Shown: positions 48,148 through 57,981 of the stretch, piece by piece
Position numbering within the stretch: position 1 is the first letter of the stretch
Layout of the letters: every line of letters starts with the position of its first letter
From: Allacma fusca
Lineage: Eukaryota > Arthropoda > Collembola > Symphypleona > Sminthuridae
DNA: 64,000 bases
Assembly: GCA_947179485.1 (NCBI GenBank)
Contig: OX359248.1
Coordinates: forward strand, 28,157,378 to 28,221,377
Direction: 5' to 3'
Made by a program: the position numbers and the translations under genes
The notes under the pieces: model-generated
What the model saw: only the letters and a program-made list of their open reading frames with translations
Databases searched by the model: none
Told to the model about the DNA's origin: nothing

Positions 48148-48931
48148 TTTTTAGATGAATTAGTATTTTCACGAATGTGCCATTTATGCTCACATTGAGC
48201 ATTTAATGTGGATGAATAAAATTAGCCGTTATAAATATCCTCTTTATTGCATGGATAAGTTGTGGAAGTGGCAAATATGTAGGTCATCATTTTATTTTAT
48301 CTGCATTTTGCCATTTGCAGCTTGCTTGCATAGCATTTTATCTAACCCATTTCATAGTATGTGAATATGTGAGACTCTTGAATTAATATTACTGCAGTAG
48401 TTATTATGCCAACAACCAAGATGTGAAAACATAGTACATACGCTTCGGTATCACAAGTCAAACATAGATTGATTCAATGGTCCTAGTTTATATCTTGCTC
48501 CTTTAATGTAATTTTGACCGAAAATATTTTGTACATATTATGAAGTACATACGTACATGTACATACATCAAAGTATAATCTGATTTACCTGCTAATTCTC
48601 AGATTTAGCGAGAAATCTCAATTGTCAATTCAGCACTACTTGGGTTGATAAAAGCTTTTAGGATGCGAACTGTTTACTTGAAGATAAGTATTCTAAAAAA
48701 CCGGAAAAAAACTCGGCAGTTCAGGGACCGTTTCAGACTTCCAAGTTTCAGAAGCAGTTAGTCGTCGTACAAAATAGGTAGCACAACTTGAATCGGATTT
48801 TGTTGAAATTGATCAGTATTTTTACAGTACGTTAAACAGTCTATAAACTTATATACGATATAAGTAATTACATGTGATCGTTTGCTGATTGCCTTTGAGA
48901 AAGATATTTTATTTCTGAAATCCTACCAAGC
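48148..48931. other. Spacer between the tandem membrane genes
   Basis: 3' UTR of the first gene, then AT-rich spacer that must hold the promoter and 5' UTR of the second. Nothing else was recognised. Confidence 0.6.
48214..48219 (+). promoter_or_regulatory. Poly(A) signal AATAAA
   Basis: A canonical AATAAA 67 bp after the stop codon of the preceding membrane-protein gene. Confidence 0.6.
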
Positions 48932-50058
48932 ATGGTAAGTTAAAAATAAGCCGGCTCTATGCCCAATAACAGAAGTTTTACTACTTAAGATTTTTTTTTA
49001 AATCTCTAAAATTTCTAGGAAACGCCAAAGAAGACTGAAACATGGAACGGTGATATGAGCACTTTCTCGACACCTGCCCAACCTGAATCACCCTGTCATG
49101 GCATGGCCATGAATTCTGCCGTTAAAGACAAAACACCTCTCTGGACCTGGATTTCAATACTGTTTTCCGCCATTATTCTGTCCAACTCAATTTTTTGCAC
49201 TCTGCTACTCTGCCATGTTGCTTTCACTAATCAAGAAACACGATCATCTCTCCGTAAATTCATTATAATTTATAATCCAATAAAAATTAAGCCAATATCT
49301 TGAGAATCCTGCAATCACAATACTGACCAAAATATATTACTCCTTTTACTTTTCAGTACTACTTTCAACAAAACTGGATGGCATTATTGCCCAGAAAGCA
49401 ATTCCTAATTTTATGACCCCGGCTGAGGACAAGGGATTCTTTTCTGATATTAAGAAGGGGTTGATGGAGCCAGAAGCTGAAATGATGGAAGAGGTAATTA
49501 TGTAAATGCGAACTATTTATACAAGCTATAGACTTTGCATGCATGTGTACATACATATGTACGTCTCTATTCTCGAATTTAATAGCTAGTGGCTGGTAAA
49601 TCTCCATCAGAAGATGAATGCCCAGCTTGTCCGCCATGTCAACCAGAGGAAGGAATCCCAACTAACAAAGATCCTGTCAGCTTTATTAACATGATATACC
49701 ATGCTTCAGCCACATACACTTGTAAAACCGTTTGTTTAAATCCTCCCGTCCATATTGCGACTTTGAGCATCCTGAACCACAGTGAAACGTGGGAGAAGAA
49801 AGGTAAATTAGCTGTATTTAATTTGCAGAGCCCTTGTAACAAATCCTCCAGAAAATACTTTCAGAAATATTCGATTATCTCTTTTTGGTAATTTCAGGGA
49901 TTACGAAAAAACGCAGTAAGCAAGAAGCAGCTTTCGCGGCTCTAAAAGTCCTTAATGCCAGCTTGGCAGAACAGGTTGTGTTTATATCTGAACCCTATAA
50001 TCCTACATGCAAAAGTAAATCAGTTTTGTTTGGTCTGGAAGACGGTAGTAAATGCTAG
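48932..50058 (+). CDS. Membrane-anchored double-stranded RNA-binding-domain protein
   Basis: Five exons join in phase: 48932-48934 (the ATG alone, donor GTAAGT), 49019-49253, 49357-49493, 49586-49802 and 49898-50058, giving 250 aa. A transmembrane segment is at about residues 42-66 (WISILFSAIILSNSIFCTLL). A charged linker follows, with a CPACPPC cluster at 137-143. Residues about 153-216 fit a dsRBD: helix 1 DPVSFINMIYH, the PPVHIATLSI strand after the NPP loop, and helix 2 KKRSKQEAAFAALKVL with the RNA-contacting KKxxK pattern. Sequons NHS and NAS and the cysteines suggest an extracytosolic C terminus. dsRBDs bind A-form RNA helices; a membrane-tethered, outward-facing one is unusual. Paralogue of the upstream gene by layout. 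Function unknown. Confidence 0.78.
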
Positions 50059-50152
50059 TTTCTCCAAAAGGTTTTATGAATTGAATTTACAACAAAATGA
50101 ATAACCTGATGCATTCAACCAGTTCAATGACACTAATTATTACAGAAAAGGA

Positions 50153-50158
50153 AATAAA
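50153..50158 (+). promoter_or_regulatory. Poly(A) signal AATAAA of the dsRBD membrane gene
   Basis: Canonical AATAAA 95 bp after the stop codon at 50058. Confidence 0.65.
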
Positions 50159-50180
50159 CCAGTGACATTTTAGGTATAAT

Positions 50181-50186
50181 TTTATT
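50181..50186 (-). promoter_or_regulatory. Poly(A) signal AATAAA of the crystallin-like gene
   Basis: TTTATT on the + strand is AATAAA on the - strand, 105 bp after the stop at 50291. The two convergent genes therefore share an overlapping 3' region of under 150 bp. Confidence 0.6.
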
Positions 50187-50290
50187 CGTGCCGCAGGAGC
50201 TCTCACCCTCATTTTTAATCATGCCGGCTATTTTGTTGATGTTGTCTCATGAGGGAAGTTTCTTCTTCGTACATTTTTATCATGTTTAGT

Positions 50291-51064
50291 TTATCTACAT
50301 CCTTTCCTAACTGATCGAATTCCATTAGGGAAATTGATGGTTGATGTATCATGAATAAAGTCTGGAACGTAGTTGTTGGTTTGAGAGTGAACGCACTGCC
50401 ACTTTCCGCCGAAACCTCGTTCACTAAATATGGTCCAAGGATCATTGCCAGTCACAATGAAAGATACTCCCTTAAATCCCACATCAGAACTTTCTCGATC
50501 TACCATCCACTGTCCGGCGCGGAAGTAGGTTTTCTCATATACAGTGAGGGTAGATCCACGATAATTATTAGAGTATCCGGCATATCTTGCGGAGGAAACT
50601 CTACCTCCAATGTTTCTAAAATTTACGCAATTCTCGCTGTCACCGACGTGGTAATAGTACTCCATTTGCTCATTCTCGTTTTGAGAGTAGTCGCGGCTAG
50701 CATAAAAGAGCCAGCTGTGGGAAACAAGGATCATGTTAATTCTCAAAAAATCGCAAAAAATAAATGCTTCCAATAGATTAAATCAAACCATGTAAATTTT
50801 ACTCTGTTCTGTTCAAAAAATACAAAATAGTTCAACTCACACTCCTTTAACGCAGGTGGACCGGGCTTGCCTATCAAAATTTTGCTTTCTTAGGTCTGGA
50901 TAAAACGATTGGTCCAAAAACACGTTGTTACCGCTCCTCTTATCCTTTTCGTAATTAGAAAACAAGGTAGCTTCTTGTTGATAGTTGGCGCTGACCCCAA
51001 GCAGATTTTCTGTGATCACAAAGACCATCAGTAATGCTCCGAGCATTCTGACTGAATTTATCAT
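50291..51064 (-). CDS. Secreted beta/gamma-crystallin-fold protein
   Basis: Two - strand exons join in phase: 51064-50841 and 50714-50291, 215 aa. The ATG at 51064 opens a signal peptide (RMLGALLMVFVITENLLGVSA). A linker with a dibasic KDKRSG and a QARS site follows, suggesting pro-peptide cleavage. The domain begins CVKGVWLFYASRDYS and contains RYAGYSNNYRGSTLTVYE and SFIVTGNDPWTIFSERGFGG, ending NFPNGIRSVRKGC. The repeated strand order and the Tyr/Trp-x-x-F/Y-x-x-x-x-F-x-G motif fit two Greek-key units. Such proteins are structural or Ca-binding, and secreted ones occur in several invertebrates. The model uses acceptor TTTCCCACAG; an ORF-extended start in the intron was rejected. Confidence 0.75.
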
Positions 51065-53043
51065 GTTCAATAAATTTCAGGAGAACGACGTTTGCAGTGA
51101 GGAAGGAATACTAAACTCGCAATTTCAGATAAAATTATATTCCGAAAATATTTTGAGCTGCTGTGTCAGGGTTGGACTTGAGTGTTTGAACTGAATAACT
51201 CAACATAAGTTTGGATCGGTATTTAAACCAATTTGATGTGGATTCAACCAATTACAAGTGACAGGGTAATATATTTTAGAGGTACCACATGACATTTAAA
51301 AATTAAGATAAGTAAATAAAATGTCTCTGGCATTATTAAAAACAAACGTGAGTACATGGATTCATGGGTGGATTTATGCATTGTACATTTTACTCGAAAT
51401 AAATAATAGAGCCGCTAATTATTTATGCAAAAAAGGCATTCTCCTTAATTGCAGTTTTTAACGAAGTGTGTCAAAGGGCAAATTAATTCTGGTGGTTATT
51501 GGAAACCAAACTTGGCATACTTATTTGCAAGCCATGCTTGCTGATGTAAAAACGCATCTTCCAACGACAATAAATTAAGTATTAATCTGCTGTCATAATT
51601 ATCCCGTCAGGGTGACAAAGTTGACAATGAATTACATTTGACAAGCAATACACCAATGAGGTTTCAGAGTCTATTGTATATCAGGTAATATTGAAAGTGT
51701 TCATAAATTATCTCAATAATTGAAATAATTGTTTTTATAACAGGGCAGGTGTGCAAACATTGGATATTTTTGAGAGGACAATACATTTTAAATAGAGAAT
51801 TATTTATTCTAGCTCTACTAAAATTTGTCATAACTTTTCCAATGTTTATGGAATCAGTAAATTGCATCCACGTGATTATATTTTTTGCTCAAAACTATAT
51901 TTTAGTTTTAATGTCATACAACATCTGTCTGTATTTTCTTTGACGGGTTTTGGTTAATGTTTGTTCCGCATTCTGCAAGAAGGATTTTTTACAACAACTA
52001 ACTATCACTTTACCCTTGAAATGAGATGCACAATTTATTATATTCTATTTGTACTTTTGGGAACAGCTTCGTCACTCATCTATCATTTCGTTTTCAGGTG
52101 GCATATTGGCAATCTATAGTTGGATAGTTGGGTTCAGTTTTCAGTTCTTTTTCACACTCGCGCAACAAATGCATGTATGTATCCCGGTATGCTCTATGCC
52201 TCTAATGTTACCCTATGGAAACAAGATCCCTGCTTATTAAATGATATTTCCCAGTGAAGTGCAAATGCCGATAAAAATGTTTACAATGCACTTAATATTT
52301 TAAAGTAGCAATTATTCAACAAACCATTTTGAAAATAATTTTTTATTGTAATTTGAAATAATTGAGTTTTAATTAGAAGTCCAGGCGAAAATGATAACAT
52401 AATTTAACATTTTGACTGAGAAAGGCTGAAAGAGCAATACAATATTAATATAATATAATATATTTAATATAATATATTATGTAATGATGAACTTTAGCAA
52501 ATTAATTTCTCAGCAATAACATTTGCAATTTCCATAAACTAGTAGATACAAAAAATTAATTGCGCTTGTATAAGAAAGTATTGGAACTATTGGAAGTTGG
52601 AAAGAGTTTCACGTTTATAAGATCATCCCGAATGGTTGAATCAATAAATAAATTAGGTGGAGTAATATTGAGAGAAAGTACATTTTCCTCGCTGACTGTT
52701 AATTGCTTTCGGACTCAATACAGCATCAAAATTATTCTCGTGTTATAATCAATTGTATTTTAAAGAAATAACAATATTCAATTTAAATGTCATGATTTTA
52801 TAAACACGGCTATCTAGAATTTTAATAATTAAACCACCTTAGTCAAGGTATCTTCAAGTAACGAAACTCGCATTTGTATAGCTATACCGTTATTATATAT
52901 TCATTATGCAAATAGTCAATATTTCTACGCGTGTTGTGAGCCTTGAGCTGTGTACAGTAGCCTAAAGTCAATCACGTCAAAACTAACTCAACACAATTAG
53001 TGCAACATTGAAAGCACAAGTAAAAATAAAAGGTTTTAGAAAT
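51065..53043. other. AT-rich intergenic stretch
   Basis: No exon chain was recognised. It holds the promoters of two divergent genes and an AT palindrome-like tract at about 52440-52482 (ATATAATATA-type repeats). Confidence 0.55.
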
Positions 53044-54544
53044 ATGCTTAACTACGAGATACGCCTAGCTTCACTTTTTTCAGCCATACTTTATCCATGC
53101 TTTTTAAACAAACTGTTTCGACGGCTGGCTGGTGAAAACCCAGAATGTGACTTTGAGGATGGTGGTAAGAATCTGTTGATGTTTCATTTTTTGAATTTTT
53201 AAAAATCGTCAAGTTCAAACTAAATGTTAGTTGTTTTACTCATTGTAAGACTGCCGGGTGAAATGATATGTTTTCAAAATCTTGCAGACGTTCCTATATG
53301 CTCTGACTTCGTTGACGCCATTATCTTCAACCCAGAAATCTTTGTGCATTCAAGAATTATTGTCGTGTCTCCAGAGACTTACGCTCTTCCATTTGAAATT
53401 GTACAGATTGATACAAAGGATGGAGTCAGTATCATGGGATACCTTATTTTGCAGCAGGATTTCAACTACAAGACTGCTCCCACCATAATTTTCTACCACG
53501 GTAACTCTGGAAATATTGGTGACAGGTTAATGCTGATTGAGAATTTAGACAAAAATAAATCCTTAAACTCACGTAATGTACTGTTAAACGCGGATTTTTA
53601 CAAGCAACATCTTTTGTATACTACCATTAGATTATACTGTGCGAAAAAGTTTTACCGAGATATGAAGGTTAATATTTTATTGGTTGAATACAGAGGATAC
53701 GGATTTTCACAAGTAAGCCATTAAAATAATATATGGACTAGATAACCTGTTATGTACGGCTACTTGGAAATTAAAATTGTGCCACTAATTGTACAAATAT
53801 TTTTTTCGAAAAACCTCAAGGGACATGCCTCAGAGCAAGGCGTCTACAGAGATGCTCAGGCTGCATTTGATTACGTGACTCATCGAACGGATTTAGATTC
53901 ATCCCAAATTATTGTATTTGGCAGGTCCTTAGGTAACCTTTTTTGTTTACAACTGTGTCCATGAGAAGCCGAAACTAAATTATTTCATTCGTGCTAACAC
54001 ATGCTTAACCATTTTCTGTCGAAAGGTGGTGCAGTTGCGATTGATTTGGCTACCAGAAGTGAGTACAAAGATCGTATCGCCTGCCTAGTGCTCGAAAATA
54101 CATTCGCATCCATCGCAGAGCTCGCCAGACATTTACTTCCGAATTGTTTAATGCCTGTAGTTAAAATATTCCGACTAACTCAGAAGGTTGGAAAAATTTA
54201 ATTGTGTTTCCCACTTCAAGAAGCTAGTGTATTTAAATTAGATGGTTAACATTAATCAACAGTTTGCCAACTACAAGAAGATTGAATCGGTGGTCCGGCC
54301 AACATTTTTTATCTCGGGCCTAGAAGATGCACTGATTCCTCCAGCTCATATGACAAAACTATACATGCGATGCAAGGCACGAAAGAAAATTATCCGCTTT
54401 CGCCACGGAGACCATATGAACTCATGGACCATCAGTGGATACACCCAAGTTTTCGCTGATTTCTTCCAAGATTCTATCAAAAGATTTCCTGTTAATAAAA
54501 TCCCTACGACAGTGGTTCTTCACTGTAAGGATGAGGTTATATAG
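53044..54544 (+). CDS. ABHD13/BEM46-type alpha/beta hydrolase
   Basis: Five exons join in phase: 53044-53164, 53288-53712, 53821-53932, 54026-54186 and 54263-54544, giving 366 aa. The N terminus has a hydrophobic segment (LASLFSAILYPCF) that could anchor it. The oxyanion region is IIFYHGNSGNIGD, the core strand VNILLVEYRGYGFS, and the nucleophile elbow GRSLGGAVAI with the catalytic Ser. The acid is Asp in SGLEDALIPP and the base His in HGDHMNSW, so the triad is complete. ABHD13 is a single-pass serine hydrolase of uncertain substrate. The protein is about 30 residues longer than vertebrate ABHD13: roughly 40 extra residues lie between GNIGD and VNILLVEY, and could be an unrecognised in-frame intron. 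Confidence 0.88.
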
Positions 54545-57500
54545 ATTCAGCTATGCGTTCGTTACATGTGATAATAATTATTAATGTAAAAATTGCTACA
54601 AACTGGTGTAATGGAATACAGCATATTGTTCACTTATTATATACCAACGAGGAAAATCATAACGATTACCCAACAAAAGAAAAGATTTACCTCCCTCTTA
54701 TCCCATATATTAGAAATGACGAGCTGTGAAACAAGTCACTACGTTTATAATTGTGGACATGTAAGATCATAACGCAAGATTGAGAAAATTCATTTCAAAA
54801 TATTTTTTTTGAACGACTGGCCGTTCATAAAAAATTCGAAGATCACATATTCCTTTCTCGCGTCTTTGCTCCTGAAGCTGAATTTCCCAAACCTTGCTCT
54901 CTGTTCTTAAGGATCATGCTCACAATTCTGCGTAGGGGCACATTTCATAGCTCGTTTGAAACTCAATAAAATTTCCTCCAACTCAGTGTCAAAGATTAGG
55001 TTGAAAACATTTTTGGAGAAGACAAACAATTTACAACTTTTAAAATTTCACCTTTTCCAAATAAAGTCCTAGCATTGCATCTACTCCTCGAGTTTTTGAG
55101 CTAGCGGGATGAAACGGTCAATTTTAAAAATCTGGAATAAGACATACTAAATCTTGGGGGACTTAGATATTGTCTACTATCCCTCCTTGCAAGAGCAAGG
55201 GGGGGGGGTAAATGGATTGATATGCTGTATATCATCAAGTCACATTTTTTGCAAAAAAATGTTTACATAATTTCCACATCATATGGCACGAAATTTGTAA
55301 AACAAAACTATTGCAGCTCACAAACCATTTTATAATCCTTCCAAAATCTTGACAACATGACACAAATTTGACGTCTATAAAAAACCCAACATTTAGATGA
55401 AACTATTTGGGAAGGATCTACAAAATGTGGGAAATGATTACCACACAGTTATGACCACAGAAAGAAAGTACAAAATGATACATACACCTATGCAATCAGG
55501 CACGGACAACTACTTACGGTTAATTTTTCAAGTAGTAATTTAGTACTCCTTCTGCAAATTCACTCGTGCCCTCGCCATATTCGCCCTTGGACTAATTCCC
55601 TCCAAAATGTGAATATTGGCGATTGGCGCCTCAAGTAGCACCGAATGAGACTGTACACGAAATCGTGCAACACTACAACAAATGATGGGACGTAGCATGC
55701 GAGCTTTTGAAATATATAGCTTAAATTTTTTAGTTAATACTAGCACTGCACAGCCAGCTGTCGCTGGCTTCGAAAGTCTTCATAATTTGTTGGTTCAGTC
55801 ACACTAGCAGCAGCCCTGTGCTTCACAGGAGCAATTTATTACTTGGAGAGGTAGTAGTGTGAGTGTAGAGGCTTAATCGCTTACAAATCAAGCCCAGTCG
55901 TGGAGACTTACTGTATGCCTAAATCTTGCGCGCTGTTCTTAAGAGTAGAGCGCGAAATTTTAATAGCCACAAACTCCATTCCTAGGCCATTCATTTATAA
56001 GGATATCACATAATTCAGAAATAACTGACTGTGCACTGTGCAGTAGATATATATAAATACTCTGGAAAAAATGTGGATAATGAGATGCATAAACATCCAT
56101 CTGCTTGGCAAATGGAATATACAAAAACGACAATTGTAAATACATGAATACTACAATTCGCAAATAAGCCTGGTAGTTCACCTTTAAGGTAATTGGTACT
56201 CGCAATCGTAAACCGTTAGGAGTTTTTAGACTTAAAGAGGGAGAGCGAAGATTTAACTTGTCATCAACGTCAAATTAATCTATCAGATAACTGATCAAGC
56301 GACCGTCTTCGTCAGTGGTTAACCCCCATTTTCCAATAACAACACCGACGCAGTCTAGTGGCTTGTTCCACCAGCATTAAAATACTATTGTCGAAATAAA
56401 AAACTTCAAATCAAATATTTTTTTAAAATAATGACATTTATTTCTGAAATACATCTTATCTAACATTACAGAACTTCTTTAAACAAACAATTTGAAATTT
56501 TAACTCACGAACCAATAAAGCGCGTTTAGGAGAGAGAGAGAGAGTGAAGATTTAAAAATGCCCTCTCATCATCATTAAATTCTAGTTGAAGAAAGCCGAT
56601 AGCCTTAGTAAGGCCTTTTTTACTCAATTTTTTTTAATAATAATTAAAGATTCAACAAATTACGAAATGTCAAATTAAAAACTTAATTACTTGTGTATTT
56701 ACCTTCACCTTTAGCCATTGTTTCCCCTTGTTCGGCAGTATCAGTTACACGGACCTTGATATTTTCTTTAGTCTTACCCCTCGAAAAAGCAACCTTCCAG
56801 CAAATGCAGCGCGTGACAATATCACCGCCTTTGCTACTGTATAATGCTTTGGTGTATCATTAAGCCATTTTGCCTTTATGGTAGCCTGTACTCGCGAACC
56901 TATAAAGCGCGCGTAGGAGAGAGCGAAGATTTAAAAATGCCCCTCTCTCATCATCTTCAAATTAGAGTATAGAGATTTCCCATACTAGCAATAACGATAT
57001 GTCCGGTTGGAGAGAACTAGTGTTGAGTTGTGTTGTGTTGTATCATTTGTAGGTTTTCACTTGAGTTACGTCATGATTTTCAGGTTGAAATTTTAAGTAA
57101 AAAACCTGATTTCAATGTTTTGAATTTTTTGCGTTGTGGGGTAGCATAAATTTTGAAAATCATAATGACAATAAAATCATAAAATGAAAAAATTTTAAAC
57201 AATCGGTTGACAGACAGCTCAATGCGCAAAGCGATAGGCGTTGTATGCGTTTGACAGTCGTATAAATGTAAATTAATTTCGCATCTTGTTGTGGTAGCTC
57301 ATTTTGCTTTTTAAGAGCGAATTTCTTTCTGAAGCTATTCCAAAGTTCTCAGAAACTGAAAAAATTGAACTGGTTTTCATACACGCATGTTGATGAAATT
57401 TGCATGATATTTTTTTTCCAAAATTTCGAAAATTGGAAAATTCGAAGTGCATAACTCCATGTTCAGGGAAATGTGATAGCGAAATTTAAAGCGTAATTTA

Positions 57501-57853
57501 TGTTTTTGATTCCAAGTGTTTTGAACATGCATCTACATGGTCAGGTGTTTGCATTGGGCAATTTTTTTTCAGCTAAGCTTAATGTTGTAGAAACAAGCCT
57601 TTGTGTCAAAAAGGTCAAAACTGAGATCGCTCCAGGATTCCGTTTGTTGAGAAGTTTCCCGTAATTTTTGGAATTTTGGAAAATTCGAAGTGGTGGTTCG
57701 AAAATTTACGAAAATGAATGAAAAATAAATGGAGAAATGATTCTTACATTTTACAAAGCATACAGATATAATATTAATTAAATAAATTGTTAAAAACGAG
57801 CAATAATAAATTGAAGTTGATGAACAAGTGAGGAGAGATTTGCTACATCTGAT
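54545..57853. other. Intergenic stretch with a locally repeated unit
   Basis: No gene was recognised. Three diverged copies of a segment lie at about 56185-56275, 56495-56570 and 56885-56960 (see the repeat entry). The rest is AT-rich, including runs near 55201 (poly-G of 9) and 57080-57700. Confidence 0.5.
56185..56960. repeat. Three diverged direct copies of a ~70 bp unit
   Basis: The copies share GGAGAGAG(C/T)GAAGATTTAA, a TCATCATC-type end and, upstream in two, CGAACC(A/T)ATAAAGCGCG. Start-to-start spacing is about 300 and 390 bp, so either a larger tandem unit has decayed or a short element inserted repeatedly. No coding frame was seen. Confidence 0.65.
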
Positions 57854-57972
57854 GCCAACGGCCATACCACGTTGAAAGCACCAGTTCTCGTCCGATCACT
57901 GTAGTTAAGCAACGTTGGGCCCGGTTAGTACTAGGATGGGTGACCGCTTGGGAACCCCGGGTATTGTTGGCA
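57854..57972 (+). rRNA. 5S ribosomal RNA
   Basis: About 119 bp that start GCCAACGGCCATACCACG and end with the complementary GTTGGCA, forming helix I. The internal RNA polymerase III promoter is present: box A AGTTAAGCAACGT, the intermediate element, and box C GGATGGGTGACCGC. A T-run follows at once, serving as terminator. All conserved blocks of animal 5S appear intact, so it is probably functional. It is a single copy here, away from any visible tandem array. Confidence 0.97.
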
Positions 57973-57981
57973 TTTTCTTTT
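57973..57981 (+). terminator. RNA polymerase III terminator of the 5S gene
   Basis: The run TTTTCTTTT begins directly after the 3' end of the 5S sequence. Confidence 0.85.
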
